A stretch of DNA of 40,137 nt from UBA822 sp036336795 (lineage in GTDB: Bacteria; Gemmatimonadota; Gemmatimonadetes; Longimicrobiales; Gaopeijiaceae). The translations under genes were made by a program, and so were the position numbers. Positions 16,510 through 24,529 of this stretch are shown one piece after another. The notes below the pieces were generated by a model, which saw only the letters and a list, made by a program, of their open reading frames with translations, had not been told where the DNA came from and searched no databases. Every line of letters starts with the position of its first letter. Positions within the stretch are counted from its first letter, which is position 1. Location of the stretch: positions 1 through 40,137 of the forward strand of contig JAYZFL010000017.1 in NCBI GenBank assembly GCA_036336795.1. The letters are read 5' to 3'.

Positions 16510-17439
16510 ATGGAAAATCGCGAATGGACTTTTCTCTGCATCTCAGGTGTAGGAAACCCAGTTCGCCAGTACAGTGTGTCGACTCGGGTGGTTAGTTACG
16601 CAGCCTCTTTCATTAGCGCTCTCACCACCTCTGTGGTTGCCTTGTTGGTAATGGCTGCGGTCGAGGGCTCGGCTCGATACGAGATCCGGGGGCTGCGTTC
16701 GGAAAAGATCCTGTTGTCACAGGAGGTCCTTGACTTGCAAGAAAAGGCTTCCGAGATAGAAGGGTTGGTCGATGGACTCGTCGAGAACGATGAGCGATAC
16801 CGGCTTCTCGCTGGATTGGGGCCTATCCATGAAGAGATTTATGAGGTAGGAGTTGGCGGACCCGGTACGCTGGCTCCCATATCTAGCCTGCTTTGGGATA
16901 CGGACCCGACTACGGCCAAGACGATCGGTGCAATCGACTACGATTTATCTGCCCTCAAGCGTCGAGCAGAGCTTTTGTCCACAAGCCTCACCGAGGCGAC
17001 AGGGAGACTCGAGACCAATCGCGCCCTCCTAGAATCGACGCCGTCTATTATCCCCGCTGCCGGCCTCCTAAGCAGTGGTTTTAGTCAAGCCCGACTCCAC
17101 CCTCTCTCCAACGAGGCGCTTCCACACCCGGGCATCGATCTGAGTGCTGTGGGTGGCACTCCGATCTTCTCGGCTGCTAAAGGGGTAGTTAGCTATGCTG
17201 GGTGGAAACCGGGGTACGGATATACCGTAGAAGTTGATCATGGATTTGGGTATATGACACGCTATGCCCACGCTTCGAAGCTCTTCGTGATACGAGGGCA
17301 GAAGGTCAAACGAGGCGAATCCCTTGCGGAGGTTGGCAAGACTGGGATGGCGACGGCCAATCATCTCCATTATGAAGTCTGGGTTGGTGGGGAGGCCAAG
17401 AACCCGCTTAATTATATACTCAACGGCGTGATCCCCTAG
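16510..17439 (+). CDS. M23-family peptidoglycan endopeptidase, membrane-anchored with coiled coil
   Basis: 309 residues. Order: short cytoplasmic segment, one membrane span about 28-52, a coiled coil about 57-95 (YEIRGLRSEKILLSQEVLDL), a linker with a second helical stretch about 145-175, and a C-terminal LytM/M23 domain. Zinc ligands are visible: His206 and Asp210 (HPGID) and His287 (HLHYEV), with the active-site His254 (RYAH). All catalytic residues are present, so it should be an active endopeptidase rather than an EnvC/NlpD-type activator. It faces the periplasm and probably cleaves peptide crosslinks during wall growth. It follows metG by 80 bases. Confidence 0.92.
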   Translation: MENREWTFLCISGVGNPVRQYSVSTRVVSYAASFISALTTSVVALLVMAAVEGSARYEIRGLRSEKILLSQEVLDLQEKASEIEGLVDGLVENDERYRLLAGLGPIHEEIYEVGVGGPGTLAPISSLLWDTDPTTAKTIGAIDYDLSALKRRAELLSTSLTEATGRLETNRALLESTPSIIPAAGLLSSGFSQARLHPLSNEALPHPGIDLSAVGGTPIFSAAKGVVSYAGWKPGYGYTVEVDHGFGYMTRYAHASKLFVIRGQKVKRGESLAEVGKTGMATANHLHYEVWVGGEAKNPLNYILNGVIP

Positions 17440-17548
17440 CGGGATGCACAGTAACAGTCACAAATGTTGATGAAGTGATCGACAAAGCTACTTTTCTTCT
17501 GTACGGTCCCTCTAAAATTTTCGGAAACGTGTAACGGAGTTTGAAATC

Positions 17549-18313
17549 ATGCGAAGTAAGTTTTTCTTGGGAAGTTTTGTCGTTGTGGCCCTCACCGCTT
17601 GTGGTCCGACTCAAATCGTTGTTACGGCAGAGACCAATGGGAACGACGCTCTTGATTCTAGGGTGTTGAGTGACTTAGAGGTCCGCATATTTCCCTATGA
17701 CCGTGACCTGATCTTTGATTCTCTGACGGCGATTGCATCCGGACCCGAGCCTCCGATCCCGGATTCTGTCCTCCAAGCACAGGCACAAGTTGCGGAAGCC
17801 CAACAAGCTTGGCGTAACACAGAAGCTCGCTGGAACGTCTTGAGGGACACCCTCCAGACTTTGAGTGAGGTCCTTGAGCAGATGAGCCGCGGACAGGCTC
17901 AGTACAGGCTACTCTTCAGGGACTTCCAGGATCTCGAGTCGGAGTACAACACTGTGGAGCGCGCACGTGACAGGGCGTTCAACGACTTCACGTCTCTTCA
18001 GGAGTCATCGATAGCCGCTGCGGAGCAGATCCGGATACTTCGTGAGCAGTGGGGAGATGAGGCGTTTGCCGATGTCGGCGTGGTGATGATCGCACACGAG
18101 CGAGAGAGCGGCCTGGCAACGTTATATGATACCACCGATGCGAGTGGTATTGCGGACGGATTTGAGGCCGATGCCGGTAATTATTGGGTGACTGCCAGAT
18201 ACGAACTGCCGTACACGGAACTTTATTGGAACGTGCCTATCACTGTGGTCCGGGGCGATCCGATTCAGGTTCAGCTCACACAAGAGAACGCCACGAGTCG
18301 CACAAAGCTGTAG
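17549..18313 (+). CDS. Coiled-coil lipoprotein of unknown function
   Basis: 254 residues. ATG at 17549 with ACGGAG about 8 bases upstream. Lipobox LTAC (Cys18). The N-terminal 25-60 region resembles a short beta domain (VRIFPYDRDLIFDSL). About 75-165 is a long amphipathic helical stretch rich in Ala, Gln, Glu and Arg (QAQAQVAEAQQAW, DLESEYNTVERARDRAFNDF), likely a coiled coil. The C-terminal 170-250 looks like a carboxypeptidase-regulatory-like or transthyretin-like beta domain (TTDASGIADGFEADAGNYWVTARY). I do not recognise a named family. Its place after the M23 peptidase and before a strong hairpin suggests an envelope role at the end of that unit. Confidence 0.75.
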   Translation: MRSKFFLGSFVVVALTACGPTQIVVTAETNGNDALDSRVLSDLEVRIFPYDRDLIFDSLTAIASGPEPPIPDSVLQAQAQVAEAQQAWRNTEARWNVLRDTLQTLSEVLEQMSRGQAQYRLLFRDFQDLESEYNTVERARDRAFNDFTSLQESSIAAAEQIRILREQWGDEAFADVGVVMIAHERESGLATLYDTTDASGIADGFEADAGNYWVTARYELPYTELYWNVPITVVRGDPIQVQLTQENATSRTKL

Positions 18314-18336
18314 AGCTGAAACAAGGGTTGAGAGCC

Positions 18337-18369
18337 AGGCCTCGGGGACTCCGATAGTCCCCGGGGCCT
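18337..18369 (+). terminator. Strong hairpin terminator after the coiled-coil lipoprotein gene
   Basis: AGGCCTCGGGGACT (18337-18350) pairs with AGTCCCCGGGGCCT (18356-18369): 14 base pairs with one G-U pair and a 5-base loop. It lies 24 bases after the stop. Only TTCTCGT follows, so the U-tract is poor. Confidence 0.75.
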
Positions 18370-18432
18370 TCTCGTATCCGAGAGTATTACGATTGGATAG
18401 CTTTAGGTGGAGCCAACCCTAACCGAGTCGCT

Positions 18433-20607
18433 ATGAGCACACCGCAGCCGAACGGAATGAATCCGTCATTGTTAGTCGACAAGGACGGAATCGGTTGGAT
18501 TACCTTCGATGATCCCGGGCGCAAGGTGAATGTGCTCACTGAGGGCGTGATGACATGCTTCTCTGAGCTTCTGGGAAATGTCCGAAACCTGGTGAACGAA
18601 GGACGGCTCCACGCGCTGGTGCTGAGGAGTGGAAAGGGTGGCTTCATCGCGGGAGCCGACATTGCCGCGATCGAAGCAGTCCTCGATCCGATCGAAGGTG
18701 CTGAGGCGTCTAGGTCTGGGCAGGCTATTTTTGGGTTGCTCAGCACGCTCGGGGTTCCGAGCATTGCTGCGATACACGGTATCTGTTTAGGTGGTGGGGC
18801 CGAGATGGCGCTCGCGTGTAGCCATCGAGTGGCCTCCGATTCCCCGAGGACCCAGATGGGGTTCCCCGAGGTCTTGCTTGGCATCCTTCCAGCGTGGGGA
18901 GGAACTAGTCGGCTTCCGAGGCTAGTTGGACTTGGGGGTTCACTCGACATGTTGCTCACAGGGCGCCGAGTGTCTGCCTCCAAGGCTCGACGCATGGGGT
19001 TGGTTGACGAGATTTTTCCGACCGATCTGTTTCGTGAGAAGGTTGCAGTCTTCGCGATGGAACGAGCGAGGAGTAAGGCGCCGCCCTCGGGACGTCGGCT
19101 CCCGTTCCTGAAGGGTGTGATGGACCGTACGCGTTTCGTTCGCAAAATAGTTTTGTCCGCCTCCAGGAGGCGTGTCCAGGCGCAGACCGGCGGACACTAC
19201 CCAGCACCCCTGAAGATCCTTGATGTACTGCGACGTACTCTGGGACGGCCTTTGTCCGCCGCATTAAAGATCGAGGCAGAAGCAGCTGGGGAGCTAAGTG
19301 CGTCATCCGTGAGCAAGAATCTCATCCATGTCTTTCAACTTCGAGAAGAGGCACGAAAAGGAAAGGGCGTCGGAGATGGGACTGTCCAGCCCGGCGGCGT
19401 GGAGTATCTGGGCGTGGTCGGTGCCGGAGTGATGGGTGGTGGAATTGCCCAGCTCGCTGCTCATCGAGGAATCAACGTCCGTATGAAGGACATTCGTCAG
19501 GAGGCTATTTCAAGTGGGCTAAAGCACGCTTCAAAGATTTTTGACAAGCTCGTGCTACGGAAGAAACTCCAGAAACAGCAGGCTGTCCGGAGGATGTCGC
19601 TTATTACGGGTGGCATCGATTACAAAGGGTTCGGACGCCTCGATCTTGTGGTGGAGGCGGTTGTCGAAAAGATGGAGATCAAGCGAATCGTCCTCAGGGA
19701 GACCGAGGAGGCAGTTAGTCGAAATTGTATCTTGGCCACCAATACTTCATCCCTGTCGGTGGACGAAATGGCGTCATCACTTTCCAGGCCCGAGAGCTTC
19801 GTTGGTCTTCACTTCTTCAATCCGGTTCACCGTATGCCTTTAGTGGAGATTGTTCGAGGAACTCAGAGTGGTGATCATGCGATAGCCACCGCCTACGCCC
19901 TTGCCCTCTCGTTGGGCAAGGTCCCCGTGGTGACAGCAGACGGACCGGGTTTTCTTGTTAATCGGATTCTTGGACCGTACATGAACGAGGCCGGTTTCCT
20001 CCTTGCAGACGGGGCGAGCGTGGATGCGATCGATAGGGCGGCAAAGAGATTCGGAATGCCGATGGGACCACTCCGGCTGATGGACGAAGTGGGAATCGAC
20101 GTCAGCAGGCACGCCGGCCAGGCCCTATACGAGGCCTTGGGGGGTCGTTTGTCACCCGCTCCTCCGCTCGGTGCGCTCGCTGAGAGTGGACGGCTGGGCA
20201 AGAAAGGTGGTGTGGGGTTCTACCGATACGAGGGAGATAGGGAGAAAGGGATCGATCCGGACATCTATGCTGTGCTCTCACCCACGGTGCCCGATGCTCG
20301 CATAATGATGGATGAACGCGAGATTCAGATTCGGTTGGTGCTCGCCATGGTGAATGAAGCCGCTCGAGCTTTGGATGCCGGTATCGTTGCAAGATCGAGC
20401 GAGGTCGACCTTGCTATGATCATGGGTACCGGATTCCCTCCCTTCCGTGGTGGGCTCCTCCGCTTCGCTGACGCGATTCATTTGAGGGTGGTATTGGGTC
20501 ACCTAGAAGAGCTGGAGGAACGCTGCGGCACTCGTTTTGCTCCGGCAGATGCAATCCGTCGGTTGGCTGGCAGTAATCACAACTTTTATCAGTCCTTTGC
20601 CGGTTGA
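18433..20607 (+). CDS. fadJ: Enoyl-CoA hydratase / 3-hydroxyacyl-CoA dehydrogenase fusion (FadJ/FadB type)
   Basis: 724 residues, the usual length of the fatty-acid oxidation alpha subunit. The N-terminal crotonase domain (about 10-260) has both catalytic glutamates, Glu124 (CLGGGAEMALA) and Glu146 (MGFPEVLLG), and the oxyanion segment IAGADI. The C-terminal dehydrogenase has the NAD motif VGAGVMGGGIA (329-339), catalytic His460 (LHFFNPVH) and GFLVNRIL. It hydrates 2-enoyl-CoA and oxidises 3-hydroxyacyl-CoA in beta-oxidation. The partner thiolase is not in the window, and FadJ versus FadB cannot be settled. The ribosome site at the ATG is weak; a second ATG at 18457 is possible. The stop is one base from the next GTG, suggesting coupling. 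Confidence 0.92.
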   Translation: MSTPQPNGMNPSLLVDKDGIGWITFDDPGRKVNVLTEGVMTCFSELLGNVRNLVNEGRLHALVLRSGKGGFIAGADIAAIEAVLDPIEGAEASRSGQAIFGLLSTLGVPSIAAIHGICLGGGAEMALACSHRVASDSPRTQMGFPEVLLGILPAWGGTSRLPRLVGLGGSLDMLLTGRRVSASKARRMGLVDEIFPTDLFREKVAVFAMERARSKAPPSGRRLPFLKGVMDRTRFVRKIVLSASRRRVQAQTGGHYPAPLKILDVLRRTLGRPLSAALKIEAEAAGELSASSVSKNLIHVFQLREEARKGKGVGDGTVQPGGVEYLGVVGAGVMGGGIAQLAAHRGINVRMKDIRQEAISSGLKHASKIFDKLVLRKKLQKQQAVRRMSLITGGIDYKGFGRLDLVVEAVVEKMEIKRIVLRETEEAVSRNCILATNTSSLSVDEMASSLSRPESFVGLHFFNPVHRMPLVEIVRGTQSGDHAIATAYALALSLGKVPVVTADGPGFLVNRILGPYMNEAGFLLADGASVDAIDRAAKRFGMPMGPLRLMDEVGIDVSRHAGQALYEALGGRLSPAPPLGALAESGRLGKKGGVGFYRYEGDREKGIDPDIYAVLSPTVPDARIMMDEREIQIRLVLAMVNEAARALDAGIVARSSEVDLAMIMGTGFPPFRGGLLRFADAIHLRVVLGHLEELEERCGTRFAPADAIRRLAGSNHNFYQSFAG

Positions 20608-20608
20608 C

Positions 20609-21214
20609 GTGTGGGGTGTGGTGCCGTGTTCGGGCCGCTCGAGCCGAATGGGTACGCCTAAGGCTATGCTGGACGCAGGAGGACGAACCTTCCTTGAATG
20701 CGTCATCATCTCACTCCGCAGAGGCGGTTGTAGGCGGGTTTTAGTGTCTCTCCCTTCGACTAAGGGTCCAGTTGCAGCCAAGGCTCGAGGTGCGGGAGCT
20801 ATAGTCGTCGAGAACCCGTGTCCGGAAGAAGGACCGATCGGATCGCTGCGGGCTGCTCTTCGGGTTGTCAGACTCGATGTGGAGGGGGTTGCCTTCTGTC
20901 CCGTGGATCATCCCCTCATACAAGTGGAGACAGTGCGCGCTCTTGTGACGGAGTTCACCGATAACGATGGGCCGCTCGTGGTGCCGACATTCAGAGGCAA
21001 GCGTGGACATCCGGTTCTGTTTCGACGAAATCTCTTTGACGAACTGCTCAACACCGAACTGCCCGAAGGTGCCAGGACCGTTGTACACAATCACCTACAT
21101 GCTATCGCCGAAGTTCCGGTCGAGGATAACGGTATCGTCACGGATATCGACGATCTCTCCGACTATCGACGTCACTTTCCGCGTCAATATCGTCTCCGAT
21201 TCCAATCCCGATGA
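20609..21214 (+). CDS. mocA: MobA/MocA-like nucleotidyltransferase (probable molybdenum cofactor cytidylyltransferase)
   Basis: About 201 residues from a GTG one base after the fadJ stop. TTG at 20597 or ATG at 20549/20537 are alternatives overlapping fadJ, but family members begin only a few residues before the nucleotide loop. That loop reads GVVPCSGRSSRMGTPKAML, with the usual G-x-S-x-RMG-x-x-K pattern. Other family marks: EEGPIGSLRAAL, FCPVDHPLI (metal-binding Asp), RGKRGHPVLF, and a C-terminal VEDNGIVTDIDDLSDY. Adjacent xdhC genes favour MocA: making molybdopterin cytosine dinucleotide for a xanthine-dehydrogenase-type hydroxylase. A different NTP-transferase specificity cannot be excluded. 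The stop overlaps the xdhC start (ATGA). Confidence 0.82.
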   Translation: MWGVVPCSGRSSRMGTPKAMLDAGGRTFLECVIISLRRGGCRRVLVSLPSTKGPVAAKARGAGAIVVENPCPEEGPIGSLRAALRVVRLDVEGVAFCPVDHPLIQVETVRALVTEFTDNDGPLVVPTFRGKRGHPVLFRRNLFDELLNTELPEGARTVVHNHLHAIAEVPVEDNGIVTDIDDLSDYRRHFPRQYRLRFQSR

Positions 21215-22059
21215 CTGATAGCTCAACCCTTCAGGCGCTTGCTGCGGCGACAGAGATTCTGGATGCTCAGAATGCTCAAGAAGCGATCGTCGTTGTAGTT
21301 TCTGTATCTGGCCCTTCTGAGTTTGTGGGCCAGCGGATCGCAATCCGGCGGTCACAAGGTGGCGTGTTCCGGCGAATCGGATCCTTTGGAGACGTCGGCC
21401 TTGATGACGCAGCGTTAGATTTGGCACGGAGGACGCTTGAAGATCCCCACGCTACCACGGAGGGAGTCCATGAGCTCATCTTCTCGTCCGGTCAGACGAT
21501 GGGCGTGTACGTAGAGGGCCATCATCCCCGTCCGGACCTAGTGATCGTAGGGGCAGGGCATATCGCTCAGCCACTCTGTGCTATGGGCGCGCTCCTGGGG
21601 TTTAGGGTCATCATCGTGGATGATCGACCTGAGTTTGCGACTCGAGAGCGTTTTCCGGAGGCGGATCGAATCCTCCGCGTAGACTTTTCTGATCCGTTTG
21701 CGGAAGTTTCTCTCCACTCGACTAGCCACGTTGTCTTGGTTACACGGGGACACAAGTATGATTTTGAGTGCCTCCGTCATCTTCTCAAATCCGACATTGA
21801 ACCCCCTTACGTGGGGATGATCGGAAGCAGGAGGCGGGTCAGGGCGGCGTTCAGTCAGCTGGCCGGAGAAGGGTTAGACCGTGATCGACTCTCACGAATC
21901 CGGGCACCGGTTGGGTTGGACATCGGTGCGGAAACACCGATGGAGATTGCCGTAGCAGTGGCAGCTGAGATCGTATTGGAGTGGAGGGGAGGAAGCGCCA
22001 CTCCTCTTTCAGAGAAAGAGCGGATTTTGGATCGTTTCTTCAAAGAAACCGAATTGTGA
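21211..22059 (+). CDS. xdhC: XdhC/CoxI-family maturation protein with Rossmann domain
   Basis: 282 residues. ATG overlapping the mocA stop by 4 bases. The C-terminal XdhC Rossmann domain begins at VIVGAGHIAQPL (111-122) and continues through VDDRPEFATRERFPEA, VLVTRGHKYD, PPYVGMIGSRRR and RAPVGLDIGAETPMEIAVAVAAEI. The first 100 residues align as a degraded XdhC_CoxI N-domain: the strands remain, but the GGC-E motif reads SFGDVGLDD and the CGG motif reads SSGQ. XdhC proteins bind molybdenum cofactor and help insert the sulfurated form into xanthine-dehydrogenase-type enzymes. The missing N-domain motifs are supplied by the small protein encoded next. Confidence 0.9.
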   Translation: MTDSSTLQALAAATEILDAQNAQEAIVVVVSVSGPSEFVGQRIAIRRSQGGVFRRIGSFGDVGLDDAALDLARRTLEDPHATTEGVHELIFSSGQTMGVYVEGHHPRPDLVIVGAGHIAQPLCAMGALLGFRVIIVDDRPEFATRERFPEADRILRVDFSDPFAEVSLHSTSHVVLVTRGHKYDFECLRHLLKSDIEPPYVGMIGSRRRVRAAFSQLAGEGLDRDRLSRIRAPVGLDIGAETPMEIAVAVAAEIVLEWRGGSATPLSEKERILDRFFKETEL

Positions 22060-22063
22060 AGCC

Positions 22064-22399
22064 ATGAACGAAAGAACCGATCCAAACCTTTACCAGGCCA
22101 TCGTGGAGAAGGCTGGTGAGGGTCGAACAATCGCGCTCGCCACTATAGTGGCCACGAAGGGCTCAGTGCCGAGAGGGATTGGAGCAAAGATGCTGATTGA
22201 CCCGGGAGAAGAGCTGGTCGGAACTGTGGGTGGTGGTTGTGGCGAGGGTGAAGTGATCGATGCCGCCCATGAGGTGATCCGGACCGGGACACCCCAAATG
22301 GTTCGTGTCGATCTTACGGATGACCTTCTGTCCCTCAGCCCCGCTGTGTGCGGTGGAACGATGGAAATTTTCGTTGAGGCTGTGGGTTTTGAACGGTAA
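22064..22399 (+). CDS. Stand-alone XdhC/CoxI N-terminal domain protein
   Basis: 111 residues. ATG 4 bases after the xdhC stop. The whole protein is one XdhC_CoxI domain: IALATIVATKGSVPRGIGAKML (23-44), VGTVGGGCGEGEVIDAA (52-68, Cys59) and VCGGTMEIFVE (95-105, Cys96). These are the two cysteine motifs lost from the larger upstream protein, so the pair together make one complete XdhC set. In several bacteria XdhC/CoxI domains are divided between genes. The stop lies inside the DUF402 gene if that starts at the TTG at 22389. Confidence 0.9.
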   Translation: MNERTDPNLYQAIVEKAGEGRTIALATIVATKGSVPRGIGAKMLIDPGEELVGTVGGGCGEGEVIDAAHEVIRTGTPQMVRVDLTDDLLSLSPAVCGGTMEIFVEAVGFER

Positions 22400-22928
22400 G
22401 CACGCAACTCTTGTATATATCCATTACCTGAGGCCTCCGGGCCGAGAGCAGATCTTCACGCAGCACCTTATCTGGGAGGATAGGGAGGTTAAGGTCACGT
22501 ACGCGGATGATTTGGTCCTAGAATCTCCGGTCAGGATTGCAGGAGAGATCGTGCTGGAGACCGGTTCTGAGGTTGTTTGGTTCACTTTTCCTGGTGCTTG
22601 GCACGATATAGGAATCTTCCACCGGGCGGATGGCTCTTTCTCGGGAACCTATGCAAACATTCTTACCCCTTGCTCCTTCGAGGACGCTGGGATATGGCGG
22701 ACCACTGATCTCTTCCTAGATATTTGGATTGACCCGTCTGGAAGGCTTCTAACCCTAGACGAGGACGAACTAGGAGAAGCCGAAATGAACGGATGGGTCG
22801 CACCGGACTTAGGCAGACGCGCTCGGGATGAGGCTAGGATGTTGGTCGAGCAAGCCGAAGCCGGGTGGTGGCCGCCAGCCGTTGTGGGAGAGTGGACACT
22901 CGAACGCGCGCGCGCGCAACTGAGTTAG
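22389..22928 (+). CDS. DUF402 (FomD/Ntdp-like) phosphohydrolase
   Basis: About 179 residues from a TTG at 22389, overlapping the XdhC-N gene by 11 bases. A longer ATG start at 22305 would lie deep in the neighbour; family members start just before the first strand, as at 22389. DUF402 marks: RPPGREQIF, WFTFPGAWHDIGIFHRADGS, TYANILTPCSF, TDLFLDIWIDPSGRLLTLDEDEL and the following GWVAPDL. The conserved acidic residues in LFLDIWID and LDEDEL are those thought to bind metal. Known members are FomD, which releases CMP from a cytidylylated phosphonate, and S. aureus Ntdp, a nucleoside di/triphosphatase. Its position beside a cytidylyltransferase suggests a cytidylylated substrate (inference). Confidence 0.82.
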   Translation: MNGKHATLVYIHYLRPPGREQIFTQHLIWEDREVKVTYADDLVLESPVRIAGEIVLETGSEVVWFTFPGAWHDIGIFHRADGSFSGTYANILTPCSFEDAGIWRTTDLFLDIWIDPSGRLLTLDEDELGEAEMNGWVAPDLGRRARDEARMLVEQAEAGWWPPAVVGEWTLERARAQLS

Positions 22929-22972
22929 GCGCTGCCATGTCTAATCGGATGGACACATGTGCGATCGTGGAC

Positions 22973-23716
22973 TCAGTTCGTGTCTCCCCCCCCTTGACTC
23001 ATAAGTTGGTCAACCACCTCTTGAAATCCTGCGAACTCTCCCCAACGATTCACTCGAGTGGCGACACCCCCACCCTTGCTTACGAAGACTGTGGGTGTAC
23101 CGGAGACGCCCAGCTCGATGCCCAGCCGCAGGTTCGCGCTGACAACGTCGGCGTGCCGATCACTGTCGAGACAATCGGCGAATTGACCCTCGTCTAGCCC
23201 GATCGTGACGGCATAGGTTTCAAATGCATTCATGGGTGCGGACTGGCTTAACGACCAGGTCGTCTGGTGTGCGAACAGCTGGTCGTGATACGGCCAGTAG
23301 AACTGGTTACCCTGATCCAGCGCACACCGAGCGGCTCGGGCGGCCAGGAAGGAATATGGATGGCCACTCAAAGGGTAATCGTGAAAGACGAAGCGAGCGG
23401 TGCCCGTTTCGACGTACGCCAATTCAACTTGCGGTTTCACCATGGTGGCGAACTGCTGACAAGCGGGGCATTGATAATCCCCAAATTCCATGATCGTGAT
23501 CGGTGCGTCGGGATCTCCTAACTCTATTCCCGTCGCTAAGTCGTATAGCTCTTGGTACTCGATCTCGCCTGTCACGATGCTCTCGATTGCCACAGTTGAT
23601 GCGGAACTGAGACTACCCTGCACAGCCGACCAGCCAACTGCGCCGGCGGCGATAGCACCCACCGCACCCAGAACCATGTAAAAACCCTTGAGGTTTCCTC
23701 CAGTTTTCTTAGACAT
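22973..23716 (-). CDS. DsbA-family thiol:disulfide oxidoreductase, membrane-anchored
   Basis: 247 residues. ATG at 23716 with GGAG about 10 bases upstream. One N-terminal membrane span (about 11-35) follows a basic start, with no clear cleavage site. The thioredoxin-fold domain has active-site CPAC (Cys83, Cys86) and cis-Pro208 (SGTPTVF). Cys131 and Cys182 could form a second disulfide, as in some BdbD/DsbA-like proteins. It probably introduces disulfides into exported proteins; the Cys-rich RCC1-like lipoprotein is one possible client. No dsbB or vkor gene is nearby. The gene is convergent with the DUF402 gene, 44 bases apart, and lies 121 bases after the HAD gene on the same strand. Confidence 0.88.
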   Translation of the reverse strand: MSKKTGGNLKGFYMVLGAVGAIAAGAVGWSAVQGSLSSASTVAIESIVTGEIEYQELYDLATGIELGDPDAPITIMEFGDYQCPACQQFATMVKPQVELAYVETGTARFVFHDYPLSGHPYSFLAARAARCALDQGNQFYWPYHDQLFAHQTTWSLSQSAPMNAFETYAVTIGLDEGQFADCLDSDRHADVVSANLRLGIELGVSGTPTVFVSKGGGVATRVNRWGEFAGFQEVVDQLMSQGGGDTN

Positions 23717-23837
23717 GAGTCCACTCCACCCATGGGTACACGATCGTTTGATCAGCCTCGTTCAGTTGCTAATACGCTACGCAGGAGAATACAAGATGGT
23801 CCCGTCGGCGAGCCACTACAATGGTTGAGTTGGACAC

Positions 23838-24521
23838 CTATTGAAGAAGGGCCTCCACAACACGATCGACATCAGAGAAATCTTGAAAGACCACATCGGC
23901 TCCAGTTTCCCTGAGCTGATGTCCGTCGAAGTGCCCGGTTGCGACGGCGATGGTTCTTGCTCCGTGGTGCTTTCCACACTGGACGTCTCGAGGTGTATCA
24001 CCGATCACCACGACCGAATCTTCCGTAAATGCGACTCCCCACGTGTTGACCGCACGATCCAATGCGATTCCGGGCAGGTGATCCCGTACTTCATGGTCCG
24101 AACCATAACCTCCCACGCGAAAATGCTCCACCAATCCGACCGAGCCAAGCTTTATTTGAGCCCCACGAGCAATGTTCCCAGTCACCAACCCCAGAGCGAC
24201 GTCGTCGACAAGATGGAGATTCTTGATAAGCTCACCGACTCCGGGAAGAAGCTTCATAGGATCAGCCACGATACGAGACCTAAGCTCACCAATGTAGTGT
24301 TCCCAGAGCATCGGAAGTCTAGCGTCGATGATGGCGTCGTCAACGTCTTCTGCAGTGAGGATCTCGCGCGCGATCTGTGGATCAGTCTTTCCAGAAAAAT
24401 CAAAAGACTCAATAGTTCCCATCGTTCCGAACGTGGCCATCATCGCTACGCTGAAGGCTTCCTTGGCTGGACCACCTCGAGCTAGGGTTCCGTCGATGTC
24501 GAAGAGGATCAGCTTCCGCAT
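23838..24521 (-). CDS. HAD-superfamily hydrolase (phosphoglycolate-phosphatase-like)
   Basis: 227 residues. ATG at 24521, 8 bases after the threonine dehydratase stop; no clear ribosome site, so coupling is likely. HAD motif I is DIDGTLARGG with Asp8 and Asp10. Motif III/IV is VVIGDTPRDVQCGKHHGA, and LGLVTGN supplies the motif II Thr. An alpha-helical cap lies between motif I and II (about 18-90), the subclass Ia layout of Gph/PGP enzymes. It dephosphorylates a small phosphoester. A role in phosphoglycolate repair is possible but not shown. Last gene of the gyrA operon. Confidence 0.87.
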   Translation of the reverse strand: MRKLILFDIDGTLARGGPAKEAFSVAMMATFGTMGTIESFDFSGKTDPQIAREILTAEDVDDAIIDARLPMLWEHYIGELRSRIVADPMKLLPGVGELIKNLHLVDDVALGLVTGNIARGAQIKLGSVGLVEHFRVGGYGSDHEVRDHLPGIALDRAVNTWGVAFTEDSVVVIGDTPRDVQCGKHHGARTIAVATGHFDGHQLRETGADVVFQDFSDVDRVVEALLQ

Positions 24522-24529
24522 GTCAAAAC

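Noticed and set aside
20537..20608. N-terminal extension of the MocA-like protein overlapping fadJ by 71 bases
   Set aside because: Family members start only a few residues before the nucleotide loop, and the extension reads as an out-of-frame translation of fadJ.
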